Positions 52,172 through 60,708 of a stretch of DNA of 64,000 nucleotides are shown in pieces (the first letter of the stretch is position 1; each line of letters begins with the position of its first letter). The notes beneath the pieces were generated by a model. That model made no database searches. It had not been told where the DNA came from and saw nothing but the letters and a program-made list of their open reading frames with translations. This DNA comes from Actinomadura litoris (lineage in GTDB: Bacteria > Actinomycetota > Actinomycetes > Streptosporangiales > Streptosporangiaceae), in the NCBI RefSeq assembly GCF_009733595.1, contig NZ_WOFH01000011.1:1-64000 (forward strand), read 5' to 3'. The position numbers and the translations under genes were made by a program.

Positions 52172-53470
52172 TCACCACACACCCCCGGACGGGTCGTAGC
52201 CGTGCTCGGCCAGCTCGTTCGCGCACGCGATCGGCGCGGCGGGGACGGCATGCCCCTCAGGACCGAGCGCGAACACCTCCGAGGACAGGACCCGCCCGTC
52301 CACGCCCGTGACCTCCCGGACGCTCGCGACGTAGCGGCGCAGCCGCCCGCCGGTGGCGTAGTCGTTGTGCTTCTCGATGAACACGACGAAGTCGATGGCG
52401 CCCGCGATCAGCATGTGCGTCGCCTCGACCGGCAGCCGCTCCTCCGACTGGATCGCGTAGGTGGCGACGCGGTTGAACACCTCCACCGAGGAGTTCGCGT
52501 GGATCGTGGACAGCGAGCCGTCGTTGCCCTGCGTCATCGCGTTCAGCATCGTGACGATCTCGTCGCCGAGCACCTCGCCGACGATCACCCGGGACGGGTT
52601 CATCCGCAGCGACCGGCGCACCAGCTCGGCCATCGAGATCGCGCCCTGCCCCTCGGAGTTCGGCAGCCGCTGCTCGAAGGCCACGCAGTTCGGGTGCAGG
52701 TCGGGGAAGGCGTCCAGGCCGAGCTCCAGCGCCCGCTCGACGGTGATGAGCCGCTCGTGCGCCGGGATCTCGTTGGCGACCGCGCGCAGCAGCGTCGTCT
52801 TCCCCGCGTTGGTCGCGCCCGCGATCATGATGTTCTTGCGGGCGTGCACGGCGGCGCGGAAGAAGTGGCCGAGCTCCGGGCTGAACGTGCCGTTGCCGAC
52901 CAGGTCGGCGAGGAACACCTTGCCGAGGCGGGCGCGGCGGATCGACAGCGCGGGGCGGACGGTCACGTCCATCACCGCCGAGAGCCGCGACCCGTCGGGC
53001 AGCCGCAGGTCGAGCTGCGGGTTCGCGGTGTCGAACGGGCGCGAGGACAGCCCGCTGTAGGCGGCGAGGATCTGGATCAGCTCGACCAGCTCCTCGTCGC
53101 TCTCGGCGACCGGCTCGCCCATCACCTCGCGCCCGTCGGCGTAGCCGATGAACACCCGGTCGCAGCCGTTGACGTCGATGTTCTCGATCTCGGGGTCCTC
53201 CAGCAGCGGCTGGAGCCGGCCGACGCCGAACAGCGCCGCGTGCACGCCCGCCGCGAGGGCCTCTTCCTCCTCGGCGTTCGGCGGCCGGCGGCCCGAGGTG
53301 ATCTCGCCGCGCGCGAACTCCTCCAGCACCTGCCCGATCAGCGCGCGGGCGAACTGCCGCTCGTCCTCCCCGGTCATCGGCGGCATGCCGTGCGCGGCGT
53401 CGAGGCGGCGCTGCTGCGCGAGGCGGTCGCCGACCTCCTGGCGGAGCCGCTTGACGAGACCGTGGTCCAT
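52172..53470 (-). CDS. tadA: Tad pilus assembly ATPase TadA (CpaF)
   Basis: The 432-residue type II/IV secretion ATPase has an N-terminal helical domain, IENIDVNGCDRVFIGYADGRE, then Walker A GATNAGKTTLLRAVANEIP near 218. ITVERALELGL (Asp box region), VRRSLRMNPSRVIVGEVLGDEI (Walker B) and MTQGNDGSLSTIHANSS (His box) follow. It powers pilin assembly from the cytoplasm. Its ATG directly follows the tadZ stop. Confidence 0.93.
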   Translation of the reverse strand: MDHGLVKRLRQEVGDRLAQQRRLDAAHGMPPMTGEDERQFARALIGQVLEEFARGEITSGRRPPNAEEEEALAAGVHAALFGVGRLQPLLEDPEIENIDVNGCDRVFIGYADGREVMGEPVAESDEELVELIQILAAYSGLSSRPFDTANPQLDLRLPDGSRLSAVMDVTVRPALSIRRARLGKVFLADLVGNGTFSPELGHFFRAAVHARKNIMIAGATNAGKTTLLRAVANEIPAHERLITVERALELGLDAFPDLHPNCVAFEQRLPNSEGQGAISMAELVRRSLRMNPSRVIVGEVLGDEIVTMLNAMTQGNDGSLSTIHANSSVEVFNRVATYAIQSEERLPVEATHMLIAGAIDFVVFIEKHNDYATGGRLRRYVASVREVTGVDGRVLSSEVFALGPEGHAVPAAPIACANELAEHGYDPSGGVW

Positions 53471-54445
53471 CTACCGGTCCCCCTTCTCGCCGCGCCCGCC
53501 CGCAGGGACCTGCTCGCCCGCGTACCCGGCCCCGGCGGGGACGCCGTGCACGCCGGGCGAGGAGTCGGCGGGACGTCCCGGGGCGGGGCCGTAGGGCGCG
53601 GCGGGCGCGGGCTGGAGCCGTCCGACCAGGTCGGCGGCGACCTCGCGGGCGGAGCGGATCAGCAGCGAACGGTCCAGCCGGCCGCCCCAGCTTCCCGACA
53701 GCAGCGCGGCGCCCTTCGGGTCGAGCGCCAGCCCGCCGAGCACGGTGACGGTGGGCGGCGGCGGACCGGCGGGCTCGGCGCCCGCGTCCCCCGGCGACCG
53801 TCCGCGCGCACCGGCGACGATGCGGTCGACCTCGGCGATCGAGCCGCGGAAGTCCCTCGGGTCGGCGAGCACGAGCACGCCGAGCGGCGGGCCGCCGCGC
53901 AGGTCCTCCGACAGCGCGGCGACGCGTTCGCGCAGGTGCGCGACCTGCTCCAGCGTCGCCCGCGTCAGCAGGACGACGAGGTCGGCCTCGCGCAGCAGGT
54001 CGGTCAGCGGCGTGCCCGCGCCGAGCCGCCCGCAGTCGACGATCACATCGACGGGGGCGAGGCCGGCGAAGGCGCGGCCGAGTGGGCCCCACAGCCACGT
54101 CATGGCCTGCGCCTGCTCGGCGTTGGTGAGCCCGACCAGCACGTCCAGCCCGCCGACGAGCCGCTGGCAGTGCTCGGCGACCTGCTCGGGGCGCAGCCCG
54201 CGCCGGGCGGTCGCGGCGAGGCTGAGCAGCCCGCGCGACGGGTTCAGCATGCCGCCGTCGCGGTCCTGCTCCTGGCCTCCCCGGCCGGAGTCGGACGGCG
54301 CGGCGGGCAGCCGGTACACCAGGTCGCCGCCCGCCTGGTCGCACTCGGCGACCAGCACGGGACGCGGCCACACGGCGCCGAGGGCCACGGCCGCGGTGGT
54401 GACGCCCGGCGCCCCCTTGTCGGCCGCGAGCGCGATGAGGGCCAC
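53471..54445 (-). CDS. TadZ/CpaE-like MinD-ParA family protein with degenerate P-loop
   Basis: The 324-residue product starts VALIALAADKGAPGVTTAAVALGAVWPRPVLVAECDQAGGDL. It aligns by position with the deviant Walker A of ParA/MinD proteins (KGG-x-GKT), but the signature lysine of GKT is replaced by Val. VDVIVDCGRLGAGTPLTDLLREADLVVLLTRA supplies the Walker B region. TadZ proteins localise the Tad machine and often have altered nucleotide sites. The C-terminal 60 residues are Pro/Gly-rich. The start is 2 bp after the cpaB-like stop. Confidence 0.8.
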   Translation of the reverse strand: MALIALAADKGAPGVTTAAVALGAVWPRPVLVAECDQAGGDLVYRLPAAPSDSGRGGQEQDRDGGMLNPSRGLLSLAATARRGLRPEQVAEHCQRLVGGLDVLVGLTNAEQAQAMTWLWGPLGRAFAGLAPVDVIVDCGRLGAGTPLTDLLREADLVVLLTRATLEQVAHLRERVAALSEDLRGGPPLGVLVLADPRDFRGSIAEVDRIVAGARGRSPGDAGAEPAGPPPPTVTVLGGLALDPKGAALLSGSWGGRLDRSLLIRSAREVAADLVGRLQPAPAAPYGPAPGRPADSSPGVHGVPAGAGYAGEQVPAGGRGEKGDR

Positions 54446-54447
54446 GG

Positions 54448-55320
54448 TCAGTTCCCGCCTGTGGCAGGGGGCCGCGCGCCGGGCCCCTGGGTTCCGGGGT
54501 TCTGCGTGCCCGGGTTCTGCGTCCCCGGGTTCTGCGTGCCGCCCGGCTGCTGCGGGGGCGGGGCCTCCTCGGTGGCGGGCGGCTGCTTGCCCGCGGGCGG
54601 CTGCGCGACCTTCGTCCCCTCCGGGACGAGCGCGAGCGCGACCGTCCCGGCGGACGCGGCCTGGGTGAGCAGCGGCGCGTCGGCGGGCAGGACGGCGACG
54701 TCCACCGACGTCTGGTCCGAGCGCAGCCGGTCGCCGCCGCCGCGTCCGACGCCGACGACGACCGCGTCCGCGGACAGCACGGTTCCGGCGCGGGGGCCGC
54801 CGCTCGTCCCGCCGCCGACCGCGTAGAGCGTCACCCGCCTGCCGGTCTCGACGTCGCGCGCCGGAAGCTGGCCCGGTTTGAGCGCGAGCCCGACGACGAC
54901 CCGGCCCTTGGCCGCGTCGTCCGCCCGGCTGATCATGGAGTTGGTCAGCAGCGCGCCCTTCACCAGCGGGACGGCCGCGTAGTAGCGGCCCACGTTCTGC
55001 CGCTCCGACCAGTTGATGTACTGGATGCCGGTGTCGCCGACCGGCACCTCCTCCAGCGCGCCCGGCGGGATGCGCTGCCCGGCCGCGACCGGCTGCGCGA
55101 TCCGGATCGCCGACACCCGCTGGCCGCTCGCCATCACGAGGTAGGCGCTGGCGAGCGCGCCGCCGAGGATCAGCAGCACCGCGAGCGCGGCGAGTGCCGG
55201 CTTGCGCTCGCGCGGGGACGTGGGGAGCCGCTGCCCGCCCGAGGTCCCGAGTCCGGACCGGCCCAGCCCCGCTGTGCCGCCCGGCGGGCTCGCCGAGACG
55301 GTCGACTGGTTGGACTTCAT
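54448..55320 (-). CDS. CpaB/RcpC-like SAF-domain pilus assembly protein
   Basis: ATG 55320 gives 290 residues with a cytoplasmic Ser/Gly leader and one transmembrane helix at about 45-65 (ALAALAVLLILGGALASAYLVM). A SAF domain follows (IRIAQPVAAGQRIPPGALEEVPVG; RYYAAVPLVKGALLTNSMIS), then the RcpC/CpaB second domain. The C-terminal tail has three to four GTQNPGTQNPG repeats. It is the first gene of the Tad operon as seen. No secretin gene is present, as expected for a monoderm. Upstream in-frame starts exist but lie in sequence without coding support. Confidence 0.82.
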   Translation of the reverse strand: MKSNQSTVSASPPGGTAGLGRSGLGTSGGQRLPTSPRERKPALAALAVLLILGGALASAYLVMASGQRVSAIRIAQPVAAGQRIPPGALEEVPVGDTGIQYINWSERQNVGRYYAAVPLVKGALLTNSMISRADDAAKGRVVVGLALKPGQLPARDVETGRRVTLYAVGGGTSGGPRAGTVLSADAVVVGVGRGGGDRLRSDQTSVDVAVLPADAPLLTQAASAGTVALALVPEGTKVAQPPAGKQPPATEEAPPPQQPGGTQNPGTQNPGTQNPGTQGPGARPPATGGN

Positions 55321-55479
55321 GCGCTCGCCACGAGCTCCTTCCCGCACCGCTTTCCCGGACCGCGGGGGCCTCGCGCCGCGAGGTCTCCGCATCACCGAGC
55401 GATCCATGCTTGCGGTGCCGACGACGCCACGTCAATGGATTCGGTGAGGTGAAGCGCCCGCCCGGCGGAGCGCACCGCC

Positions 55480-55534
55480 GTGACCTGCGATTCCCCCGGT
55501 CACTTCGTGACTTACCACCAGTCACACGAGTCAC
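55480..55534. promoter_or_regulatory. Cluster of GTCAC/GTGAC half-sites upstream of eccC
   Basis: GTGAC at 55480, GTCAC at 55499, GTGAC at 55507, GTCAC at 55521 and GTCAC at 55530 fall within 55 bp. The second and third form the inverted repeat GTCAC-TTC-GTGAC. Similar CGTGACG elements occur upstream of the WXG100 gene (63634-63665), hinting at a shared regulator. Confidence 0.45.
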
Positions 55535-55577
55535 TGACCACATTCAGGATCAAACGGATGCCGTGGGACGGCGCCCC

Positions 55578-55601
55578 GGTGCGGTGTCCGGTGCGGTGTC
55601 C
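55578..55601. repeat. Perfect 12-bp tandem duplication
   Basis: GGTGCGGTGTCC is repeated without change at 55578-55589 and 55590-55601, about 95 bp before the eccC start. It may be an operator or simple replication slippage. Confidence 0.6.
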
Positions 55602-55696
55602 GGGCGCGAGTCGCCACCCCGCCGGAGGCCGGGTAATTAAGCTGTGCACGGCGGCGCGGAGGACGGCGCGGAGGGCCGCGCACAAGGAGGGCACGG

Positions 55697-58600
55697 ATGC
55701 GGATCTCGTTCACGGCGCTGACCGGCGGCGGGCCACGGGACGTCGTGATCACCGTGGACTCCGGCGCCACCGTGGACGGCGTCGCGCGGTCGCTGTCGAC
55801 CACGCTCGACGAGCGGCCGGTACCCCGCTTCTCCAAGGACGCCCAGCAGGCGGAGGCCGAGCGGAAAGCGCTGTGGATGGACGGGCGGATGCTCGACCCG
55901 CAGGCCCTCGCCGTCAAGGAGCTGCGCGACGGCGCGGTCGTCGCGGTCGAGCGGCGCGGCGCCGCCGCCACCGTGCGGGCCGAGCCGTCCGGGCTCGTGG
56001 AGGTGCGCGTCGTCGGCGGTCCGGCCGCCGGGTCGGTGCACCGGCTCGGGCTCGGCGTCGCCACGGTCGGCTTCGGCGACGACGTCGACGTCCGGCTGGA
56101 CGACCCGTCGGTGCCCGCCCGGTCGCTGCGGATCACGGTCGGGGTGGAAGACGTGCTGGTCGAGCCGTCGGCGATGACGCGGGCCGCCCTCGACGGCGAG
56201 CCGCTGGCCGATCCCGCGCGCTGGCCCGCCGGGGGGCTGCTGTCGGTCGGCTCCAGCGTGCTCGCGCTGATGCCGAGCGCCGCGCCCGACACGCACCTGG
56301 AGCCGCTGCCCGAGGGCGGGCTGGCGTTCAACCGCCCGCCCCGGCTGAACCCGGGGAGCCACGTCCGGTCGCTGGAGGTGCCCGAGCGCCCCGAACGCAA
56401 CCCGCGCGAGCGGCTCCGGTTGTTCGGCGCGCTGCTGTTCTCGGTGTTCGGGCTGGTCATGGCGTTCGCGATGGGCCAGTGGTGGTGGGCCCTGTTCGCG
56501 CTCGCCTGGCCGGTGATGACGGTCGGCGAGTGGATCGGCGACCGCATGCACGGGCGCAAGTCGTACAAGAAGGCGCTGAAGGAGTACCAGCGCAAGGCAG
56601 GCGAGTTCGACGGGGAACTGGAGCGGCTGCGGCGCGAGGACCAGGCCGAACGCCGCGCCCTTTACCCCGACCCCGCCGAGGTGCTGCTGACCGCGACCGG
56701 CCCCCGGCGGCGGCTGTGGGAGCGCCGCCGCGACGACCCCGACGCGCTGCACCTGCGGCTCGGCCTCGCCGACCTGCCCGCGCGGATCGAGCTGACCGGC
56801 GACGTCCCGGTCCCGGTCGCGAAGCAGGTGCCGGTCGCGCTGCCGCTCGCGCAGCTCGGGGTGCTCGGGCTCACCGGCCCGCGCCCCGCCTCCCGCGCGC
56901 TCGCCCGCTGGATCGTCGCGCAGGCCGCCGCCCTGCACAGCCCCCGCGACCTCGCCGTCGTCGTGCTGTCGGCCGACGCCGAGGCGGGCGAGGAGTGGAA
57001 CTGGGTGCGCTGGCTGCCGCACTGCGCGCCGCGCGAGGGCGAGGACTGCGTGGCGCTCGTCGGCACCGACCCCGAGTCGGTCGCGCGCCGCGTCACCGAA
57101 CTCGCGATCCGGGTGACCGAGCGGCGCCGCGCCGCGCAGGCCGGGGCGCAGTTCTTCGGGCAGGGGAAGGCCGCCGACGCCGTCCCGTACAACATCCTCA
57201 TCGTGCTGGACGGGGCGCGCACGCTGCGCCGCGTCCCGGGCATGCCCATGCTGCTCTCGCGCGGCCCCGAGTTCGGCCTCTACGCCGTGTGCGTGGACGA
57301 CGAGGAGCGCCTCCTGCCCGAGGAGTGCGCCGCCGTCGCCGCCTGGGACGCGCGGTACCCGTCCTACGTCCACCTGCGCGGCCAGGGGCTGGACGTCCTC
57401 GGACCCGTGCTCGCCGACCAGGTCTCCCCGTCCTGGACCGACCGCGTGGCCCGCGCGCTCGCCCCCGTCCGCGACGTGTCCCGCGAGGACGCGGAGGAGG
57501 CCATCCCGTCCACCGTGCGGCTCCTGGACCTCCTCGACATGCCCGAGCCCACCGCCGACCACATCCTGCGCACCTGGACGCGCACCCGCGGGCGCACCAC
57601 CCGCGTCCCCATCGGGATCGGCGCGGGCAGCCGCACCGGCCGCCCCCACCAGCCCTACCGCGTCGACCTGCGCGCCGACGGCCCGCACGGGCTCATCGCC
57701 GGGACCACCGGCGCGGGCAAGTCCGAGCTGCTCCAGACCCTGATCGCCTCGCTGGCCGTGGCGAACCGCCCGGACGAGATGACGTTCGTCCTCATCGACT
57801 ACAAGGGCGGCGCCGCGTTCAAGGACTGCGCCCGCCTCCCGCACACCGTCGGCATGGTCACCGACCTGGACGGCCACGCCACCGAACGCGCGCTGGAGTC
57901 CCTGTCCGCCGAGCTGCGGCGCCGCGAGGAGGTCCTGCTCGCCCACGGCGCCAAGGACGTCGACGACTACAACGACCTGCGCCCCGCGAACCCCGGGCTG
58001 CCGCCGATGCCGCGCCTCGTCCTCGTCATCGACGAGTTCGCCGCCATGGTCACCGACCTGCCCGACTTCGTCACCGGCCTGGTCGACATCGGACGCCGCG
58101 GCCGCTCCCTCGGCGTCCACCTGATCCTGGCCACCCAGCGCCCCGCCGGGGTGGTGACCGCCGACATCCGCGCCAACACCAACCTGCGCGTCGCGCTGCG
58201 CGTCACCGACCCGGACGAGTCGACCGACGTCCTGGACTCCCCCGAGGCCGCGCAGATCTCCAAGTCCACCCCGGGCCGCTGCTACGTGCGCTCCGGCGGC
58301 TCGCTGCACGCCGTCCAGTCCGCCCGGATCGGCGGCCGCCGCCCCGGCGCCACCGACCGCCGCACCACGATCCTGCCGCTCCCCTGGCAGCGGCTCGGCC
58401 GCCCCCTCCCCGCGCCCCGCGAGGCGCCCGACGACCTCGCCACCGACCTCGCCCTCCTGGTCGAGGCGATCGACGAGGCCGCCCGCCGCGCCGGGATCGC
58501 CCGGCAGCCCTCCCCCTGGCTCAACCCGCTGCCCGACCAGGTCCGCCTGACGCCCCGCACCGCCGCCGGGGGCTCGGTGGCCGACGTCCCGCCGATCCCG

Positions 58601-60127
58601 TTCGGCGTCACCGACCTGCCCGCCGTCCAGTCCCGCGAGGAACTCGCCCTCGACCTCACCACCGGCGGCCACCTCTACCTCGCCGGCTCCGCGCAGTCGG
58701 GACGCTCCACCGCCCTGCGCACGATCGCGGGCGCCCTCGCCGGGGCGTGCTCCCCCTACGACGCCCACCTGTACGCGATCGACTGCGGCGCGGGCGCGCT
58801 CCTCCCCCTGATCTCCCTCCCGCACTGCGGCGCCGTCGTCAGCCGCGACCAGCTCGACCGCTGCGAGCGCCTGCTCACCGCCCTGTCCGCCGAGGTCGCC
58901 CGCCGCCAGCAGCTCCTCGCCGGAGCGGGCTTCGCCTCCCTCCCCGAGCAGCGCGCCGCCGTCGCCGCCACCGACCGCCTCCCCTGGATGATCCTGCTCC
59001 TGGACCGCTGGGAGGGCTTCCTCGGCGCGTTCGAGCACTACGACTACGGCCGCCTCGTCGACCAGACCCTCCGGCTCCTGCGCGAGGGCGCCGCCGTCGG
59101 CCTGCGCGCCGTCTTCACCGGCGACCGCTCCGGCCTCGGCGGGCAGATCTCCACCGTCTTCGACCGCCGCCTCATCCTGCGCATGTCCGACCCGAACGAC
59201 TACGGCTACGCGGGCCTCCAGGAGAAGCACGTCCCGGCCGCGATGCCCCCGGGCCGCGCCCTGGAGTCGGTCACCCCGGGCGCGCCGCTGCGCGAATCCC
59301 AGATCGGCCTGCTCTCGGACGACCCGTCCGGCACGTCCCAGGTCGCCGTCCTCCAGGAGATCGCCCGCGCCTCCGTCACCCGCTACGGCCGCCTGCCCCG
59401 CCGCCAGCGCCCCCTCCGCGTGGACGAGCTCCCCGTCCGCGTCACCTACCGCGAGGCCATGGCCCTGGACGCCGACTTCCTCGCCCCCTCGGCCCTCTGG
59501 GCCCTCGTCGGCGTGGGCGGCGACACCCTCGCCCCCGTGGGCATCGACCTCCTGAACGAGGGTCCGGGCTTCGCCGTCGCGGGCCCGCCCCGCTCCGGCC
59601 GCTCCACGACCCTCCGGACGATCGTCCACTCCCTCCTGGACCCCGCGGTCGGCGGCGGCCTGGTCCCCGTGGTCCTCGTGACCCCCCGCCGCTCGCCCCT
59701 GCGCCTCCTCCAGGGCCGCCCCGGCGTCCTCGGCGTCCTCACCTCCGACTCCGACCCCGACGACCTGGAAAAGGCGATCGGCGACGAACACCGCTACGCC
59801 GTCATCGTCGACGACGCCGAACTCCTGGACGAGACCGACCTCGACGACGCCCTCCGCGACGTCCTGCGCACCGCCCGCGACGGCGAGCACGCCGTCGTCA
59901 TCGGCGGCACCACCACCGACCTGACCCGCGGCTACCGGGGCTTCCTCTCCGACACCCGCCGCTCCCGCTCCGGCGTCCTGCTCTCCATAGAATCCCCGGA
60001 CGACGGCGAACTGTTCAACCTGCGCCTCCCCCGAAACGCCCCGCTGATAGGCCCGACCGGCCGAGGCCTCTTCGTGGCCAGCGGCCTGTCAACCCAGATC
60101 CAGGTAGCCCTGCCCCCCGCCGACTGA
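55697..60127 (+). CDS. Type VII secretion FtsK/SpoIIIE ATPase, EccC/EssC type with N-terminal FHA-like region
   Basis: AAGGAGGGCACGG precedes ATG 55697. The 1476-residue protein has a ubiquitin/FHA-like N-terminus to about 190 and two transmembrane helices at about 241-280 (LFGALLFSVFGLVMAFAMGQ; WWWALFALAWPVMTVGEWIG). A DUF-type linker and three FtsK-like ATPase domains follow. The first has an intact Walker A (AGTTGAGKSELLQT near 671-679) and DYKGGAAFKD and VLVIDEFAAM. The second (AGSAQSGRSTAL, about 995) and third (AGPPRSGRSTTL, about 1294) have Arg in place of the P-loop Lys. This is the energising channel component of ESX/T7SS systems, translocating WXG100 substrates. EccB, EccD, EccE and MycP genes are absent nearby. 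It converges on the lipoprotein gene with 3 bp between stops. Confidence 0.9.
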   Translation: MRISFTALTGGGPRDVVITVDSGATVDGVARSLSTTLDERPVPRFSKDAQQAEAERKALWMDGRMLDPQALAVKELRDGAVVAVERRGAAATVRAEPSGLVEVRVVGGPAAGSVHRLGLGVATVGFGDDVDVRLDDPSVPARSLRITVGVEDVLVEPSAMTRAALDGEPLADPARWPAGGLLSVGSSVLALMPSAAPDTHLEPLPEGGLAFNRPPRLNPGSHVRSLEVPERPERNPRERLRLFGALLFSVFGLVMAFAMGQWWWALFALAWPVMTVGEWIGDRMHGRKSYKKALKEYQRKAGEFDGELERLRREDQAERRALYPDPAEVLLTATGPRRRLWERRRDDPDALHLRLGLADLPARIELTGDVPVPVAKQVPVALPLAQLGVLGLTGPRPASRALARWIVAQAAALHSPRDLAVVVLSADAEAGEEWNWVRWLPHCAPREGEDCVALVGTDPESVARRVTELAIRVTERRRAAQAGAQFFGQGKAADAVPYNILIVLDGARTLRRVPGMPMLLSRGPEFGLYAVCVDDEERLLPEECAAVAAWDARYPSYVHLRGQGLDVLGPVLADQVSPSWTDRVARALAPVRDVSREDAEEAIPSTVRLLDLLDMPEPTADHILRTWTRTRGRTTRVPIGIGAGSRTGRPHQPYRVDLRADGPHGLIAGTTGAGKSELLQTLIASLAVANRPDEMTFVLIDYKGGAAFKDCARLPHTVGMVTDLDGHATERALESLSAELRRREEVLLAHGAKDVDDYNDLRPANPGLPPMPRLVLVIDEFAAMVTDLPDFVTGLVDIGRRGRSLGVHLILATQRPAGVVTADIRANTNLRVALRVTDPDESTDVLDSPEAAQISKSTPGRCYVRSGGSLHAVQSARIGGRRPGATDRRTTILPLPWQRLGRPLPAPREAPDDLATDLALLVEAIDEAARRAGIARQPSPWLNPLPDQVRLTPRTAAGGSVADVPPIPFGVTDLPAVQSREELALDLTTGGHLYLAGSAQSGRSTALRTIAGALAGACSPYDAHLYAIDCGAGALLPLISLPHCGAVVSRDQLDRCERLLTALSAEVARRQQLLAGAGFASLPEQRAAVAATDRLPWMILLLDRWEGFLGAFEHYDYGRLVDQTLRLLREGAAVGLRAVFTGDRSGLGGQISTVFDRRLILRMSDPNDYGYAGLQEKHVPAAMPPGRALESVTPGAPLRESQIGLLSDDPSGTSQVAVLQEIARASVTRYGRLPRRQRPLRVDELPVRVTYREAMALDADFLAPSALWALVGVGGDTLAPVGIDLLNEGPGFAVAGPPRSGRSTTLRTIVHSLLDPAVGGGLVPVVLVTPRRSPLRLLQGRPGVLGVLTSDSDPDDLEKAIGDEHRYAVIVDDAELLDETDLDDALRDVLRTARDGEHAVVIGGTTTDLTRGYRGFLSDTRRSRSGVLLSIESPDDGELFNLRLPRNAPLIGPTGRGLFVASGLSTQIQVALPPAD

Positions 60128-60130
60128 TTC

Positions 60131-60703
60131 TCAGGAGGGCCGGGGCGTGCACTTATGAATCTCCCCGAACCGCCTCTCGGCGATCCGCATGAAATCCACC
60201 ATATCCCGCACAGCATCCCGCCCCCGCACCACCGGAGCGAAGTCGATGCTCATCCAGGGCCGCCTCTTTCCGCACGAGAATCGACTGATGACGTAATTGG
60301 GCCGCGGAACGGCACCCAAGCTCGGATTGATCACCGCCAAACCGCTCCCCAACTCGGCTGGAAGCGGATGCGTGGCGGCCTTCGCCCATCTCGTGCGTTG
60401 AACCCCGAGAATCTCGTCACCGCCATCAAAGGCCCAGTCGATCCCCAGGGGCGCCTCGCGACCTTTCGCGTGCGCAAGACAAAGCCCATTCTTCGTCGGC
60501 ACCCCGGACCAGTACGCATTGAGTGCGACGGTCAACCCGGTGACAGCTCGAAATGCCTTTTCGGGGACCAGATCACACAGGTAGGGAGCATTGTCCGCAA
60601 CGGGGCCCAGGTCAGCACTTGGAGTCGCTTTCGGAGAACCCGACTCGCATCCGGCGACGAACAACCCGACCGCCACGCAAGCACTCACCAACAATGGCCG
60701 CAT
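60131..60703 (-). CDS. Lipoprotein of unknown function in the type VII-linked cluster
   Basis: The 190-residue product starts MRPLLVSACVAVGLFVAGCES, a lipoprotein signal with lipobox VAGC and lipidated Cys near 19. The exported domain has YLCDLVPEKAFRAVTGLTVALNAYW, LCLAHAKG, FSCGKRRPW and IHKCTPRP, so about four cysteines could form two disulfides. The layout recalls actinobacterial DUF3558-like lipoproteins, but I cannot confirm the family. The DNA is less GC-rich (about 53-65% in 60-base samples) than neighbouring genes. ATG 60703 is 5 bp after the stop of the 721-residue protein, implying cotranscription. A partner or surface-immunity role for that protein is conjecture. Confidence 0.75.
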   Translation of the reverse strand: MRPLLVSACVAVGLFVAGCESGSPKATPSADLGPVADNAPYLCDLVPEKAFRAVTGLTVALNAYWSGVPTKNGLCLAHAKGREAPLGIDWAFDGGDEILGVQRTRWAKAATHPLPAELGSGLAVINPSLGAVPRPNYVISRFSCGKRRPWMSIDFAPVVRGRDAVRDMVDFMRIAERRFGEIHKCTPRPS

Positions 60704-60708
60704 GGAGG

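Larger units (their letters stand above)
55321..55696. other. 376-bp divergent intergenic region between Tad operon and eccC
   Basis: It holds promoters for both the Tad operon and the EccC gene. From 55480 to 55534 it contains a cluster of GTCAC/GTGAC pentamers, and at 55578-55601 a 12-bp unit (GGTGCGGTGTCC) is perfectly duplicated. The stretch TAATTAAG at 55632 is an AT-rich spot about 60 bp before the eccC start. No gene is seen in it. Confidence 0.6.

Noticed and set aside
55637-59890. Minus-strand open frame of 1417 codons opposite eccC
   Set aside because: Antisense shadow: Val/Gly/Asp/Gln-rich low-complexity translation, no domain, no ribosome-binding site.
55480-60192. Long plus-strand open frame of 1570 codons overlapping eccC
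   Set aside because: Its translation is almost entirely Arg, Pro, Ala and Gly without any motif; it is the GC-rich shadow of the EccC frame, which has a ribosome-binding site and all family motifs.
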